Source: an uncultured Collinsella sp. | GTDB taxonomy: Bacteria > Actinomycetota > Coriobacteriia > Coriobacteriales > Coriobacteriaceae | DNA: 64,000 bases | Assembly (NCBI GenBank): GCA_902491395.1 | Contig: CABUHO010000007.1 | Coordinates: 1-64,000, forward strand | Direction of reading: 5' to 3' | In this document: in pieces, positions 6,987 to 15,452 of the stretch | Position numbering within the stretch: the first letter of the stretch is position 1 | Layout of the letters: every line of letters begins with the position of its first letter | Translations under genes and position numbers: made by a program | The notes under the pieces: generated by a model | What the model was told of the DNA's origin: nothing | The model's database searches: none | Seen by the model: the letters and a program-made list of their open reading frames with translations, nothing else

Positions 6987-8588
6987 CTACGCCAGACGCG
7001 GGAACAGCGGATCGCCCTTCTCGACGGGCTGACCGCCGGCAAGCAGGCCCCAAGTGCAAATGCCCTTGAGGTCGTCGCTCGCGGCCTCGCCCTCACAGGA
7101 CAGGCGGCGCAGAGCCTCGACAGAAGTCTGGGGCATGAGCGGCATCAGCAGGTGGGCGGCGATGCGGATGGCCTCGAGCAGGTTGTAGATCACAAATGCC
7201 AGCTCGTCAGCCTTAGCCTCGTCCTTGGCAAGCGCCCAGGGCTCGGAGTCCTCGATGTAGTGGTTGGCGGCATGGATGAGCTCCATAACCTCATCCTTGG
7301 CTCCACCGTAATCGAGCACGTCCATCTTGGCCATGTAGCGCTCGACCAAACCGTCGGCAATCTTTGCCAGCGGGTTATCGAACGCGTCGGCAGACGCCGG
7401 TTTAGCCGGGGCGCAGCCGTCAAAGTACTTTGCGCTCATGTTGAGCGAGCGCGAGATGAGGTTGCCCCAGCTGTTGGCCAGATCGGCGTTGTAGACCTGC
7501 TCCATGCGATCGAAGCTGATGGCGCCGTCGGTGCCGGGGACCACGTCGGTCATAAAGTAATAGCGGTAGCCCTCGACGCCCAGCATGTCGATAACATCCT
7601 GCGGAGCGATGGCGTTGCCGCGGCTCTTGGACATCTTCTCGGCCTTACCGGTCTCGGCATTGCGCACGGTCAGGAAGCCGTGGGCAAAGACGTGCTCGGG
7701 CAGGGCCTCGCCGATGGCCATGAGCATGGCGGGCCAAATGACGCAGTGGAAGCGGATGATGTCCTTACCCACGATGTGGAACTGCGCGGGCCAGCGATAG
7801 GCCAGCTCGGCACGCGCCTCATCGGTGTCGACACCGTAGCCGACGGCCGTCATATAGTTGAGCAGCGCATCGAACCACACGTAGGTCACGTGACCCTCGT
7901 CAAACGGGACCTGAATGCCCCAGTCAAAGCTCGTGCGGCTCACGGAAAGGTCGTTAAGGCCGCCCTCGACAAAGCTGCGCACCTCGTTCATACGGAACGC
8001 AGGCTCGACAAAGTCGGGGTGCTCGTCATAGAGCTTGAGCAGCTTGTCCTGGAAGGCGGAAAGCTTAAAGAAGTAGGACTCCTCCTGCACGCGCTCAAGC
8101 GGACGGTGGCAATCGGGGCACAGGTGCTGGCCGACGCTACCGTACTCTTCGTCACCCTTCTGGACCTGCGTATCGGTAAAGTAGGTCTCGTCGGGCACGC
8201 AGTACCAGCCGTCATAGCTGCCCTTATACAGGTAGCCGGACTCCTTCATGCGCTCCCACAGATACTGCACGGCGTGATGCTGGCGCGGCTCGGTGGTGCG
8301 AATGAAGTCGTCGTTGGAGATCTCGAGCTTGCTCCAAAGCTCCTTGAAGTGCGGAGCCTGGCTGTCGGTCCACTCCTGCGGCGTCATGTTGTGCTTGGCT
8401 GCGGCCTCGGCGACCTTCTCGCCGTGCTCGTCCATGCCGGTCAGGAACTTGACGTTATAGCCGGCGGAGCGGCGATAGCGAGCCTGAACGTCGGCGATGA
8501 TGGTGGAATAGGCCGTGCCCAGGTGCGGATCGGCGTTGACGTAGTAGATGGGCGTCGTGATAAAGAACGAAGGCTTGCTTTGATCCAT
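6987..8588 (-). CDS. metG: Methionine--tRNA ligase
   Basis: Class I synthetase charging both initiator and elongator tRNA-Met. The HIGH motif appears as PHLGTAYS (residues 21-28) and the KMSKS loop as EKMSKSRGN (about residue 315). A short zinc knob around WYCVPDE and LCPDCHRPL lies in the connective peptide. The C-terminal anticodon-binding helical domain contains EDSEPWALAK. The 533-aa form lacks the extra C-terminal tRNA-binding domain found in longer MetRS. The start follows GGAGGACAAACCCC. Confidence 0.97.
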   Translation of the reverse strand: MDQSKPSFFITTPIYYVNADPHLGTAYSTIIADVQARYRRSAGYNVKFLTGMDEHGEKVAEAAAKHNMTPQEWTDSQAPHFKELWSKLEISNDDFIRTTEPRQHHAVQYLWERMKESGYLYKGSYDGWYCVPDETYFTDTQVQKGDEEYGSVGQHLCPDCHRPLERVQEESYFFKLSAFQDKLLKLYDEHPDFVEPAFRMNEVRSFVEGGLNDLSVSRTSFDWGIQVPFDEGHVTYVWFDALLNYMTAVGYGVDTDEARAELAYRWPAQFHIVGKDIIRFHCVIWPAMLMAIGEALPEHVFAHGFLTVRNAETGKAEKMSKSRGNAIAPQDVIDMLGVEGYRYYFMTDVVPGTDGAISFDRMEQVYNADLANSWGNLISRSLNMSAKYFDGCAPAKPASADAFDNPLAKIADGLVERYMAKMDVLDYGGAKDEVMELIHAANHYIEDSEPWALAKDEAKADELAFVIYNLLEAIRIAAHLLMPLMPQTSVEALRRLSCEGEAASDDLKGICTWGLLAGGQPVEKGDPLFPRLA

Positions 8589-8657
8589 GGGGTTTGTCCT
8601 CCAGAAAAACGTTGCATACAGGGGATGATTCTAGCGCAAGGGCTGGATATCCTCCAT

Positions 8658-9536
8658 CTATTGCATATCGAGCACCATGGCATAGACATCGCGCTTGCGG
8701 CGCGAATACTTCTGAGACAGGCGTTTGGCCACCGCAGAGGCGGGCTCCCCCTCCTCGAGCGCGGTGCGGATATCCTCGCGCAGGGCCTCGTCGGGATCCG
8801 CTACCGCAGCGCCAACCGGCGCGATGCCGGCCTCCTCATCCTCGCTCGGCGGCGCGATGACCAGCGCAATCTCGCCCTTTACCTCGCCGCGAGCACGCAG
8901 CTCCTCGGCAAGCTGGTCAGCGGGCCCGCGCAAGACCTCCTCGTGCAGCTTGGTGAGTTCGCGGCAGACGGCAACCTCACGCTGGGGAAAGACCTCCGCC
9001 ACGGCCTCGAGCGTCGCCACGATGCGATGTGGAGACTCGTAGAAGATGAGTGCGCCGGGCACCACGGCAAGGCGCTGCAAACGGCGCACACGGTCGCCGT
9101 GCTTTCGGCCCAAAAAGCCCTCGAAGAAAAAATGCTCACAGGGAATGCCGGACGAAACAAGCGCCGTGACGCAAGCAGAGGGCCCGGGAATAACTTCGAC
9201 GGGCACATCGGCCTCACGCGCCGCCTCGACCAACGCCTGGCCGGGATCGGACACGCTCGGCATGCCGGCGTCCGAGGCAAAGGCGAGGGTCTCCCCCGCC
9301 AGCAGACGGTCGACCAGGCCGGCAGCGCGGCTAGCGATCACATTCTCGTCGCAACGGACAAGCGGCTTGGAAATGCCCAGGTGCATCAGCAGCTTTGACG
9401 TCACACGCGTGTCTTCGCAGCAGATGGCATCGGCGGCGGCAAAAGCCTCACCAACGCGCGGAGACAGGTCGCCCAGGTTGCCGATGGGCGTGCCGACCAC
9501 ATAGAGTTTGCCCGTATGGGCGCTGTTTTGCGTCAT
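8658..9536 (-). CDS. rsmI: 16S rRNA (cytidine1402-2'-O)-methyltransferase
   Basis: Tetrapyrrole-methylase-fold enzyme that 2'-O-methylates C1402 in the decoding centre. Diagnostic features are LYVVGTPIGNLGDLSPR near the N-terminus, CEDTRVTSKLL, FASDAGMPSVSDPG, VIPGPSACVTAL and FYESPHRI. The 292-residue length fits. It starts 7 bp after the GH5-like gene stop, so the two are probably one transcript, and it precedes metG by 69 bp. Confidence 0.96.
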   Translation of the reverse strand: MTQNSAHTGKLYVVGTPIGNLGDLSPRVGEAFAAADAICCEDTRVTSKLLMHLGISKPLVRCDENVIASRAAGLVDRLLAGETLAFASDAGMPSVSDPGQALVEAAREADVPVEVIPGPSACVTALVSSGIPCEHFFFEGFLGRKHGDRVRRLQRLAVVPGALIFYESPHRIVATLEAVAEVFPQREVAVCRELTKLHEEVLRGPADQLAEELRARGEVKGEIALVIAPPSEDEEAGIAPVGAAVADPDEALREDIRTALEEGEPASAVAKRLSQKYSRRKRDVYAMVLDMQ

Positions 9537-9542
9537 ATCAAC

Positions 9543-10604
9543 CTATTCAATCATGCCGCGCTCGAGCGTACCGAGCGCCGCGCGGGCGTCCCATGCTGCA
9601 ATGCGCTTCTCGGTCTTCCACGTTTGGAAGAACCAGCCAGCCGCCGGCGCAAACGATGCCAGCTGGTTGGCGATAAACACGCGCTCGTAGGCATTGCGGC
9701 CCTCGGGCGTAACCGACGAGTTGGCAAAGATCGCCGCGCCCGACCATTCGCCCACCAGCACGGGGAACCCAGTCGAAATCGCTTCTTTAAGTTCGCGCTT
9801 GTTACGCGAAATCGCCGTCGTCAGCCCGCGAGGGCTCGTGATGTCGAGCGCATACTCGTCGCGGTAATGGTACAGGTGAAGGTCCATGTAGACGTTCTTG
9901 TACTTGGCGCCGCGCATAAAATGCTTCCACTCGCTGGGATGCCCCGACGACGAGAAGACGACGATCTTATCCTCGGGCATATACGAACGGACGAGCTCAT
10001 AGGCATCGCGATAGAAATTGCGCAGGTAGTGAGCGGGAATGCCATCCGTCATGGTGAAGAGGCTCTTGCGAACGCTCATCTGCGGCGTGTCCAGCAGCTC
10101 AATGCCCAGCAGGCTCTCGGCCTCGCCATAGCGATCGGCCAAGCGCTCAAGCACGTCGAGTGCGACATGACGGCCGTTGGTGGACGAATGCCACTCGGCG
10201 ACAGCCTCCGGCGTGGTGGGTGAATCGTTGGAATCGCCCTGGCCACCGGGCACAGTTGCCAGATCGAGCAGCACGCGGATGTCGTACTTGGCAGCCCACT
10301 CAATCGCGCGGTCGATGTAATCGACAACCGATATGTAGGAGGCATCGGACTCCTGTGAGCCAAAGGCATACCAGGGCACCGGCAGACGCACGGCATTGAG
10401 ACCGATCTGCGCCATGCGACGAAAATCGTCCTCGCTCACAAACGTCTCGTAATGGCGGCGCATGCGCTCGTTATAGGCGGCGGTACCCATGGCCTCCTGT
10501 AGCTCGGCCGCGTTGGATGCACCGGTCGCCGCGTACAGCGACGGGGTCACCCAAGGCTCGGGAATAAACCAGCCAGAGAGATTAACGCCGAGTATCCTCT
10601 CCAT
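9543..10604 (-). CDS. Glycoside hydrolase family 5-like protein with altered active site
   Basis: A 353-residue cytoplasmic protein resembling exo-beta-1,3-glucanase-type GH5 enzymes. It opens with GVNLSGWFIPEPWVTPSLY, a hallmark of that group, and has no signal peptide. The nucleophile Glu is present in VLVGEWSGA (E286). The acid/base site, normally NEP after GIELL, reads GIELLDTPQ (Asp172-Thr173), and the usual DLHGAPG reads DLATVPG, so the catalytic acid/base and an active-site His appear lost. DLHLYHY (241-247) is kept. The start follows GAAGGGGGCAG; the longer upstream frame lacks support. It lies in a unit with rsmI. It may be a pseudoenzyme or have a changed reaction. Confidence 0.8.
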   Translation of the reverse strand: MERILGVNLSGWFIPEPWVTPSLYAATGASNAAELQEAMGTAAYNERMRRHYETFVSEDDFRRMAQIGLNAVRLPVPWYAFGSQESDASYISVVDYIDRAIEWAAKYDIRVLLDLATVPGGQGDSNDSPTTPEAVAEWHSSTNGRHVALDVLERLADRYGEAESLLGIELLDTPQMSVRKSLFTMTDGIPAHYLRNFYRDAYELVRSYMPEDKIVVFSSSGHPSEWKHFMRGAKYKNVYMDLHLYHYRDEYALDITSPRGLTTAISRNKRELKEAISTGFPVLVGEWSGAAIFANSSVTPEGRNAYERVFIANQLASFAPAAGWFFQTWKTEKRIAAWDARAALGTLERGMIE

Positions 10605-10796
10605 CACTGCCCCCTTCGGATCATGCAGGTCGAACCCGCATCGTATTGCATAGGATAAGTATCGTTTTGAGTATACCCGCGTGTGCGGACAGGCGACCGA
10701 ACGGTCTGTAAAGTGGCGCGAAAGTGGGAGGAATGTCTGGGGCGGGCGGGCTCGGAATGGTGCGACAAGGTGCGTACGCGCGCCGGAGGCAGGCAC

Positions 10797-10972
10797 CGGA
10801 AAGCGCGTCCCGTTCTATCGCTCAATAATGGGGCGCATTTTCCGTTAGCAGGCCCAACCGGAAAGCGCGACCCGCAATTTCGCGTCATTCCGGGTCGCGC
10901 TTTCCCAGACAGGCCCGAAGCGGAAAGTGTGTCCCGTTCTGAGCCCTTATTCTGGGACGCAGTTTCCGCAGA
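10797..10972. repeat. Three tandem imperfect palindromes
   Basis: Three units begin with CGGAAAG at 10798, 10859 and 10921 (period 61-62 bp). Each holds a GGAAAG..GGGTCGC-type arm and a complementary GCGCATTTTCC-type arm. They fill most of the 605-bp gap between the GH5-like gene and tRNA-Phe. An additional short inverted repeat GACCG-AA-CGGTC lies at about 10693-10704. No gene is visible in the gap. Confidence 0.85.
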
Positions 10973-10978
10973 ACCCTA

Positions 10979-11042
10979 CATAAAAGAAAAGGACCCCTTT
11001 GCAGAGGTCCTAGTCAATTCAAGGTGGCGGGGAAGGGAATCG
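10979..11042. repeat. Direct repeat copy A: tRNA-Phe 3' end plus terminator
   Basis: A 64-bp sequence identical to 11164-11227. It contains a second copy of the tRNA-Phe terminator (10982-11011) and the last ~18 bases of the tRNA. Confidence 0.95.
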
Positions 11043-11163
11043 CGTCCGCGCGCTGCGCGGACGGACCGCTGCGGCGCTTACGCGCCTTGCGAGCTGCGCT
11101 GGCAAACGCTTACGCGTTTACTCAGCTCCGCGCCCTCACGGGGTTCGATTCCATGTGGGGCTG
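11043..11163. other. Mini-hairpin module downstream of tRNA-Phe
   Basis: 121 bp between the two 64-bp repeats, built of short foldbacks: GTCCGCG/CGCGGAC, GCGC-TTA-CGCG and AAACGC-TTA-CGCGTTT. It ends with an inverted copy of the tRNA T-arm (GGGGTTCGATTCC, 11140-11152). Layout, order and flanks match the tRNA-Leu module at 4808-4936, though the sequence differs. Confidence 0.85.
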
Positions 11164-11166
11164 CAT

Positions 11167-11196
11167 AAAAGAAAAGGACCCCTTTGCAGAGGTCCT
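11167..11196 (-). terminator. tRNA-Phe terminator
   Basis: Minus strand: AGGACC pairs with GGTCCT, then TTTTCTTTT. A duplicate lies at 10982-11011. Confidence 0.9.
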
Positions 11197-11209
11197 AGTC
11201 AATTCAAGG

Positions 11210-11282
<73 letters not shown>

Positions 11283-11314
11283 ATTTGAGGTGTGCCTTGT
11301 TTCAAGGCTTGATT

Positions 11315-11342
11315 AGTATAACCAAGGACGCGTTCCGGTCAA
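11315..11342 (-). promoter_or_regulatory. Promoter of tRNA-Phe
   Basis: Minus-strand TTGACC (11337-11342), a 16-bp spacer and TATACT (11315-11320). Confidence 0.65.
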
Positions 11343-11405
11343 CCGAGAATTTCAAAAAAGTTTTTGAGCACAGCCTCGGTTCTTTAAATCGGCACGTCAG
11401 AGGCA

Positions 11406-11693
11406 TCAGCCGGCAGCAAGAAGTTTTTCGCTCAGAGCCGCACGGGCAAACTCACTTGGCGTCATCCCCTCGGCAGCCGCCCGTCGACGAATGGCCTCCT
11501 TCATTCCCAGAGGAATCTTGACCGACAGCGTTGCCGTCCCCTCACCTGAGAGTGGGGGCCGTCCATGCACGATCCCACCAACGGTGTGTTCGCCATCCGG
11601 AAACTCTCCGCGCTCGTACGACTCACACCACGCGTCAATCATTTCATCCGTTACAACCTGACCATTAGCGGCCGTATACGTCTTGCCCATCAT
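11406..11693 (-). CDS. Ribbon-helix-helix antitoxin-like protein (orphan)
   Basis: A 95-residue protein whose C-terminus forms a ribbon-helix-helix fold: a beta strand TATLSVKIPLGM, then helices KEAIRRRAAAEG and TPSEFARAALSEKLL (about residues 52-93). The N-terminal part (DEMIDAWCESYERGEFP) is typical of antitoxins that wrap around a partner toxin. Two adjacent ATGs follow AAGGGG; either may start. The usual partner would be encoded just upstream, but only a fragment remains there (11665-11745). Probably a DNA-binding autorepressor left without its toxin. Confidence 0.7.
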   Translation of the reverse strand: MMGKTYTAANGQVVTDEMIDAWCESYERGEFPDGEHTVGGIVHGRPPLSGEGTATLSVKIPLGMKEAIRRRAAAEGMTPSEFARAALSEKLLAAG

Positions 11694-11745
11694 CGGCCCC
11701 TTCCGTCAGGTGCTTTTTAGCGTTGGGATGGATCTCAACATCCAT
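11665..11745 (-). pseudogene. Remnant of a toxin gene upstream of the antitoxin
   Basis: A 26-codon frame beginning MDVEIHPNAKKHLTE with a good GGAGGAGA ribosome-binding site. Its first ~15 residues resemble the N-terminus of small toxins found upstream of ribbon-helix-helix antitoxins; this is from memory, not a search. The frame then runs out of register into the antitoxin start region and stops. An internal deletion that fused the toxin start to the antitoxin gene would explain this. Confidence 0.45.
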
Positions 11746-11803
11746 GCATCTTCTCCTCCATCTTACCCAATTTCGTATGACGAAAGTCCGCTGTCGCCAA
11801 TTC

Positions 11804-12163
11804 TTAAGCCGGCACGCGTTGGAGAGCAGGGGTCGAAACAATGATTGAAGGGCGCTCTAGTGCGGCCCAGGCGCCGGGGCAGGAGCACATACGCCAGGGG
11901 CGTACGTTTTCGTAGCGCGCGAGGATATTGCCGTCGCGATCGATGAAGGCGATGTCGATGGGATAGGCCATAAAACACGTATGGACCGAAGAGCAGCGCG
12001 GAAATGCCATGACGAGCAGCAGACCGTTGGCGGCAACCGGACACCGTCCCAGCATGCCGCGCAGGCGCACGGCAAACGACTCCGCCACCGCAAACTCGGC
12101 CGGCGTCCAACCCAGCCTGTTGAGTGCCCGCGCGTAGGCGATGTAGGACGAGACCGCGGTCAC
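11804..12163 (-). CDS. DUF192 family protein
   Basis: A 119-residue protein of the DUF192 family: SFAVRLRGMLGRCPVAANGLLLVMAFPRCSSVHTCFMAYPIDIAFID followed by DGNILARYENVRPWRMCSCPGA. The family is a small beta-barrel of unknown biochemical role, often found near secreted or envelope systems. The GTG start overlaps the stop codon of the upstream TadE-like gene (GTGA), so it is translationally coupled and is the last gene of the Tad operon. No signal peptide is seen. Confidence 0.82.
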   Translation of the reverse strand: MTAVSSYIAYARALNRLGWTPAEFAVAESFAVRLRGMLGRCPVAANGLLLVMAFPRCSSVHTCFMAYPIDIAFIDRDGNILARYENVRPWRMCSCPGAWAALERPSIIVSTPALQRVPA

Positions 12164-12636
12164 ATGACCACCCCCGGACGCCACGGATCGACCGTCACCG
12201 CGCGCTCGTGCGACAACGTTGTCGGCGCCCCCAGCGGAACGCCAGCGATGCTGAGAGAAGTCGGCCACGGCTCATAGTGCATGGTGCAGGTGTAGGTCCT
12301 AAACGTACCGGATAGGGAGAGCAGACCACCATCCGATGCCTCCGCGCCTTGCTCGCTCGACACTTCGATCTGCAAGTCATAGCCTTCCATGGCATTCAGA
12401 ATTTGAGTCTGGACCGTCGCCGAGGCATCGACAGAGCTTTCGTCGCCCTCCCCCTCCGACGCCACGGCGTGCGCCAACACGATGTCGGGCACCACGCGGT
12501 CGAAGCGCGCGACAGCGCTGGCAAAGATCATGACGTTGTACACAATGAGTGCCAGCACCAGCAAAACGGGTGTAACCACTGCCATCTCCACCGTCGCTTG
12601 GGCGCGCTCCTCGCGCAGACGCATGCGGATACTCAT
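12160..12636 (-). CDS. TadE-like pseudopilin
   Basis: 158 residues. The N-terminal motif RAQATVEM and the hydrophobic helix AVVTPVLLVLALIVYNVMIF match TadE-type minor pilins, processed by a prepilin peptidase probably between Ala and Gln so that Glu becomes +5. The remainder is an extracellular domain of about 110 residues. The start ATG overlaps the upstream TadG-like stop (TAATG). Minor pilins of this type help initiate or cap the Flp pilus. It precedes the DUF192 gene. Confidence 0.82.
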   Translation of the reverse strand: MSIRMRLREERAQATVEMAVVTPVLLVLALIVYNVMIFASAVARFDRVVPDIVLAHAVASEGEGDESSVDASATVQTQILNAMEGYDLQIEVSSEQGAEASDGGLLSLSGTFRTYTCTMHYEPWPTSLSIAGVPLGAPTTLSHERAVTVDPWRPGVVM

Positions 12637-14789
12637 TACGACCCACCGCCCAGAGCGCCAACCAGCGTGGCGACATCGACGGTGAGCGGGATGGAACCGC
12701 CGCCGGGCAGAGGAATCTCCGCAAGCGTGAACACCGTACCGCTGATGGTGCGTTCGACTTGATATTCCAACGCCTCGCAAAGCGCCTTGGGATCGGTCAC
12801 GCCCAACGGAATACTTCGCAGTTTGTCTTGCGCTTGAGAGAGGCCAGCAATGTCAGACCCCGGGCTCTTAATGACGTTGGCGGAATCAGTCAGCACCGGC
12901 TTTCGCAGGCGCAAGTCGCACGGTTCCAAACCCAGCGCCGCCACGGACGCCGAAACGGTATCGCCGAGCCACGATGCAATGGAGCCCAACGCACCGCTGC
13001 CCCCTCCTAGGCCTTTAATCATCTCGTCCATAAGTTCGTCGGCCGAACCTTGGATGTCTCCGTATCCCACAAGCAGCCGTCCCCAGACATCCATGACGCC
13101 ATCGAGTACGCCGGCAACGCCACCCGAGCGTTCCTTCAATGTCGAGAAAAATCGCGAAAGCACGTTGTTTTGCGCCGTCGCCTCATCGGGCGCCAGCACC
13201 GCGGCAGAGATGGCACCGCGATCGCCAAGCCTGACTGCCGTGTTAAACGAAGAGTTGAGCTCATCGGGGCTCGAGATGGCACCCGAAACCGCAAAGGCAA
13301 CCACGCCGTTGCGACCGGGCGGAGCGATACGCGGACGCTCGCCCGAAAGCGCTTTAATGGCCTGGTCAAACGCATTGCTCGCACGGTCGGCCTCATCCTC
13401 GGTCTGGCGCATGAGCTCAAGCTCTTTGTTCCGACATTTGACGTATTCCTCCAAGGCCTTTTTGAACTCGTCGAAGTGATATTCGAAGCCGTTTTCGATA
13501 GAGGTTGAAGGCGCCGCAACAGCACCAAGCGACAAAACGCCAAAATGGCATTTGCTGCATTTATCCTGTCCATCGTAATCGGCAACCGAAGCAAATCCGC
13601 TCGGCGTCCCTTTCTTATAGTTAGGGCAGGTCGTCCCGTAATGCAGATACGCCTTGTCATCGTTCACGCTCGTCGGCCACACCGCATCGGTATAGAGTTC
13701 CGTCGCCCGAACCTCATCAGAGTTGCGCGGCAGCAGCGGAATATAGGAGGAAACCCTGTCTCCGTTCTCGGTTATATGTGCCCGATCGACCTCCGCGCTC
13801 GCATAGGTATAAAACGCCTTACGCGCCGCAGACTCTGCCTTCATCTCGACACTCGAGCCGTGGGGCTTCTCATTTGTCAGACGCCAATGGTAGTAGTCCT
13901 TCGCGCGATCAAGGGCAACTTGGGGCTCCCACGTAACGCTCGATGAGTAATGCGGATTTTGAACACCGGAGAGATCCGTTAGGCTTTTCGCACGCTCCCA
14001 CATGCAAGAACAGCTGCCGACCGAGCCCTTGTCAGACCCACCACAATCCGCCAGCCAAGCACGCTCTTTAGCCTTCGCCGTGTCCTCAGAAGCCTTCCGC
14101 AGTTCCTCGGCCGCACACTCTAAATCATCTGATGTGTCTTTAATGGTATCGGTCGAGATCTCTGATCCTTTGAGCGCAGCGAAGTCAGACTCGGATGTCC
14201 TGGGCACGGCAAGCGCCGTACCGGTATAGGTCACACTATCGGTATCCTGCGCCGACACCGCCTGCGTGGCACGCGCGGCGATCAGATACGGCAGAGCCGT
14301 CTCGATTTTCTGCAAGCCTTCCGATGCGCTTTTGGCAAACTTGTTGCGCGTTTTAATGATCTCAATCCCGGTGTCGACCATATTGCCGGCAACCGGCTCG
14401 GCACCCGGGATGAGGATGGCGACCAGGCCCGTCCCGATCGTGGCAAACCCCGCCAGCCCCAGACTCAAGATGCTCGCATCAACCACCGTGGCAGCCGTGT
14501 GATAGGACGACACTACGTTGGCACCCGCCAGCGCGCCGCTATCAGCCGCCACCTGGGTATCCCCGGCACGCGACATGCTCCATATCGCCGCGGTCGACGA
14601 AAACAACAATGTGAGCACCACTAGGATGACCACGGCAGAAGAAAGCGTGGTATAGGCGCCGTCTTCGATAAACAGATCGACACCGGCTCGACCCATAAAG
14701 CCGCCTCGCTTGCGATGGCAGCTCGGACGGCGCGTCAAAACGCGTCTAGACCAGAAACGCTTAATCCCATGTAGCAATCCACGAATCAT
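12636..14789 (-). CDS. TadG-like pilus assembly protein
   Basis: A large 717-residue membrane-anchored protein. After a basic N-terminus, one transmembrane helix (LSSAVVILVVLTLLFSSTAA) is followed by MSRAGDTQVAADSGALAGA, the signature of the TadG/TadE-G-like N-terminal domain. A second hydrophobic stretch (LGLAGFATIGTGLVAILI) follows. The rest is a long extracytoplasmic region with several Cys (CGGSDKGSVGSCSC, CSKCHFG), suggesting disulfides or metal sites. The start was chosen at ATG 14789 behind GGAGGGAGATT, overlapping the previous gene. It lacks the AQxTxE cleavage motif of its neighbours. Confidence 0.78.
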   Translation of the reverse strand: MIRGLLHGIKRFWSRRVLTRRPSCHRKRGGFMGRAGVDLFIEDGAYTTLSSAVVILVVLTLLFSSTAAIWSMSRAGDTQVAADSGALAGANVVSSYHTAATVVDASILSLGLAGFATIGTGLVAILIPGAEPVAGNMVDTGIEIIKTRNKFAKSASEGLQKIETALPYLIAARATQAVSAQDTDSVTYTGTALAVPRTSESDFAALKGSEISTDTIKDTSDDLECAAEELRKASEDTAKAKERAWLADCGGSDKGSVGSCSCMWERAKSLTDLSGVQNPHYSSSVTWEPQVALDRAKDYYHWRLTNEKPHGSSVEMKAESAARKAFYTYASAEVDRAHITENGDRVSSYIPLLPRNSDEVRATELYTDAVWPTSVNDDKAYLHYGTTCPNYKKGTPSGFASVADYDGQDKCSKCHFGVLSLGAVAAPSTSIENGFEYHFDEFKKALEEYVKCRNKELELMRQTEDEADRASNAFDQAIKALSGERPRIAPPGRNGVVAFAVSGAISSPDELNSSFNTAVRLGDRGAISAAVLAPDEATAQNNVLSRFFSTLKERSGGVAGVLDGVMDVWGRLLVGYGDIQGSADELMDEMIKGLGGGSGALGSIASWLGDTVSASVAALGLEPCDLRLRKPVLTDSANVIKSPGSDIAGLSQAQDKLRSIPLGVTDPKALCEALEYQVERTISGTVFTLAEIPLPGGGSIPLTVDVATLVGALGGGS

Positions 14790-15297
14790 AATCTCCCTCC
14801 AGCCATTCGGGACGCGATTGATACGAGACATCGACCTTGAGCTCAACGTAGCCGCCTTCGGCGGTACCACCCATAGCCTGCGCAAACGCACCGATCACGG
14901 GCAACGGCTTGACCTCGCCGGAAACGGACACGGACGAGACACCACCCGCACCGGCCCGGCCAAGCTCGATATCCCACGACAACGGCCCGCCGGCATGAAA
15001 GATCGAAACGTTGGGCACTGCGGCTAGTCGGCGGCGGGTGAACTCCTTAAGATCGTCGTCCTCCGCCGTCGTCGTGGTCATGAGCCGCGCGGTCTCGGCG
15101 GCGGCAGACTCCATGACCGCGCGCGTATAGAGCAGGCACACCGGTTGCAGCGCGAGAAGGATGAGTGTCAGAAACGTCGGCAGCAAAAAAGCGGCCTCGA
15201 CCGTAGACTGCGCCCGGTCCTCGCGCGCGGCATCAATACAACGCGATGTCCTTAGCGGCCGCAGCGGCGTCGATAACCGACGTCGAGGCAACGCCAT
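14761..15297 (-). CDS. TadE-like pseudopilin
   Basis: The motif DRAQSTVEAAFLLPTFLTLILLALQPVCLLYTRAVMESAAAETARL identifies a TadE family minor pilin with one N-terminal helix. The downstream ~110 residues are extracytoplasmic. The start is uncertain: an in-frame ATG at 15297 gives 178 aa with 65 bp of overlap with the preceding gene. A compact start at ATT 15240, overlapping that gene's stop, would give a short leader like those of the neighbouring pilins. The C-terminus overlaps the TadG-like gene start by 29 bp. Confidence 0.8.
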   Translation of the reverse strand: MALPRRRLSTPLRPLRTSRCIDAAREDRAQSTVEAAFLLPTFLTLILLALQPVCLLYTRAVMESAAAETARLMTTTTAEDDDLKEFTRRRLAAVPNVSIFHAGGPLSWDIELGRAGAGGVSSVSVSGEVKPLPVIGAFAQAMGGTAEGGYVELKVDVSYQSRPEWLEGDYDSWIATWD

Positions 15298-15451
15298 GGG
15301 ATGCCGCCCGCTCAACCAGCGCCGCCAAGCGCCCATCGGTGCCGGCACGCCAAAGTCCCGCGATCGCCAGCACGATCGATAACAGCGCCACCGTGACGAT
15401 GGCGTATTCGACCGTCGCCTGGGCAGATTCCTCACGCAGGACATCATGCAT
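15233..15451 (-). CDS. Short TadE/Flp-like pilin, 72 aa
   Basis: MHDVLREESAQATVEYAIV is followed by a hydrophobic helix (VALLSIVLAIAGLW) and a short tail. The ESAQATVEY motif is the same as in the Flp pilin of this operon, so it is probably processed by the same peptidase after Ala. GGAGGG precedes the ATG. It may be a second minor pilin. Confidence 0.8.
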   Translation of the reverse strand: MHDVLREESAQATVEYAIVTVALLSIVLAIAGLWRAGTDGRLAALVERAASHGVASTSVIDAAAAAKDIALY

Positions 15452-15452
15452 T

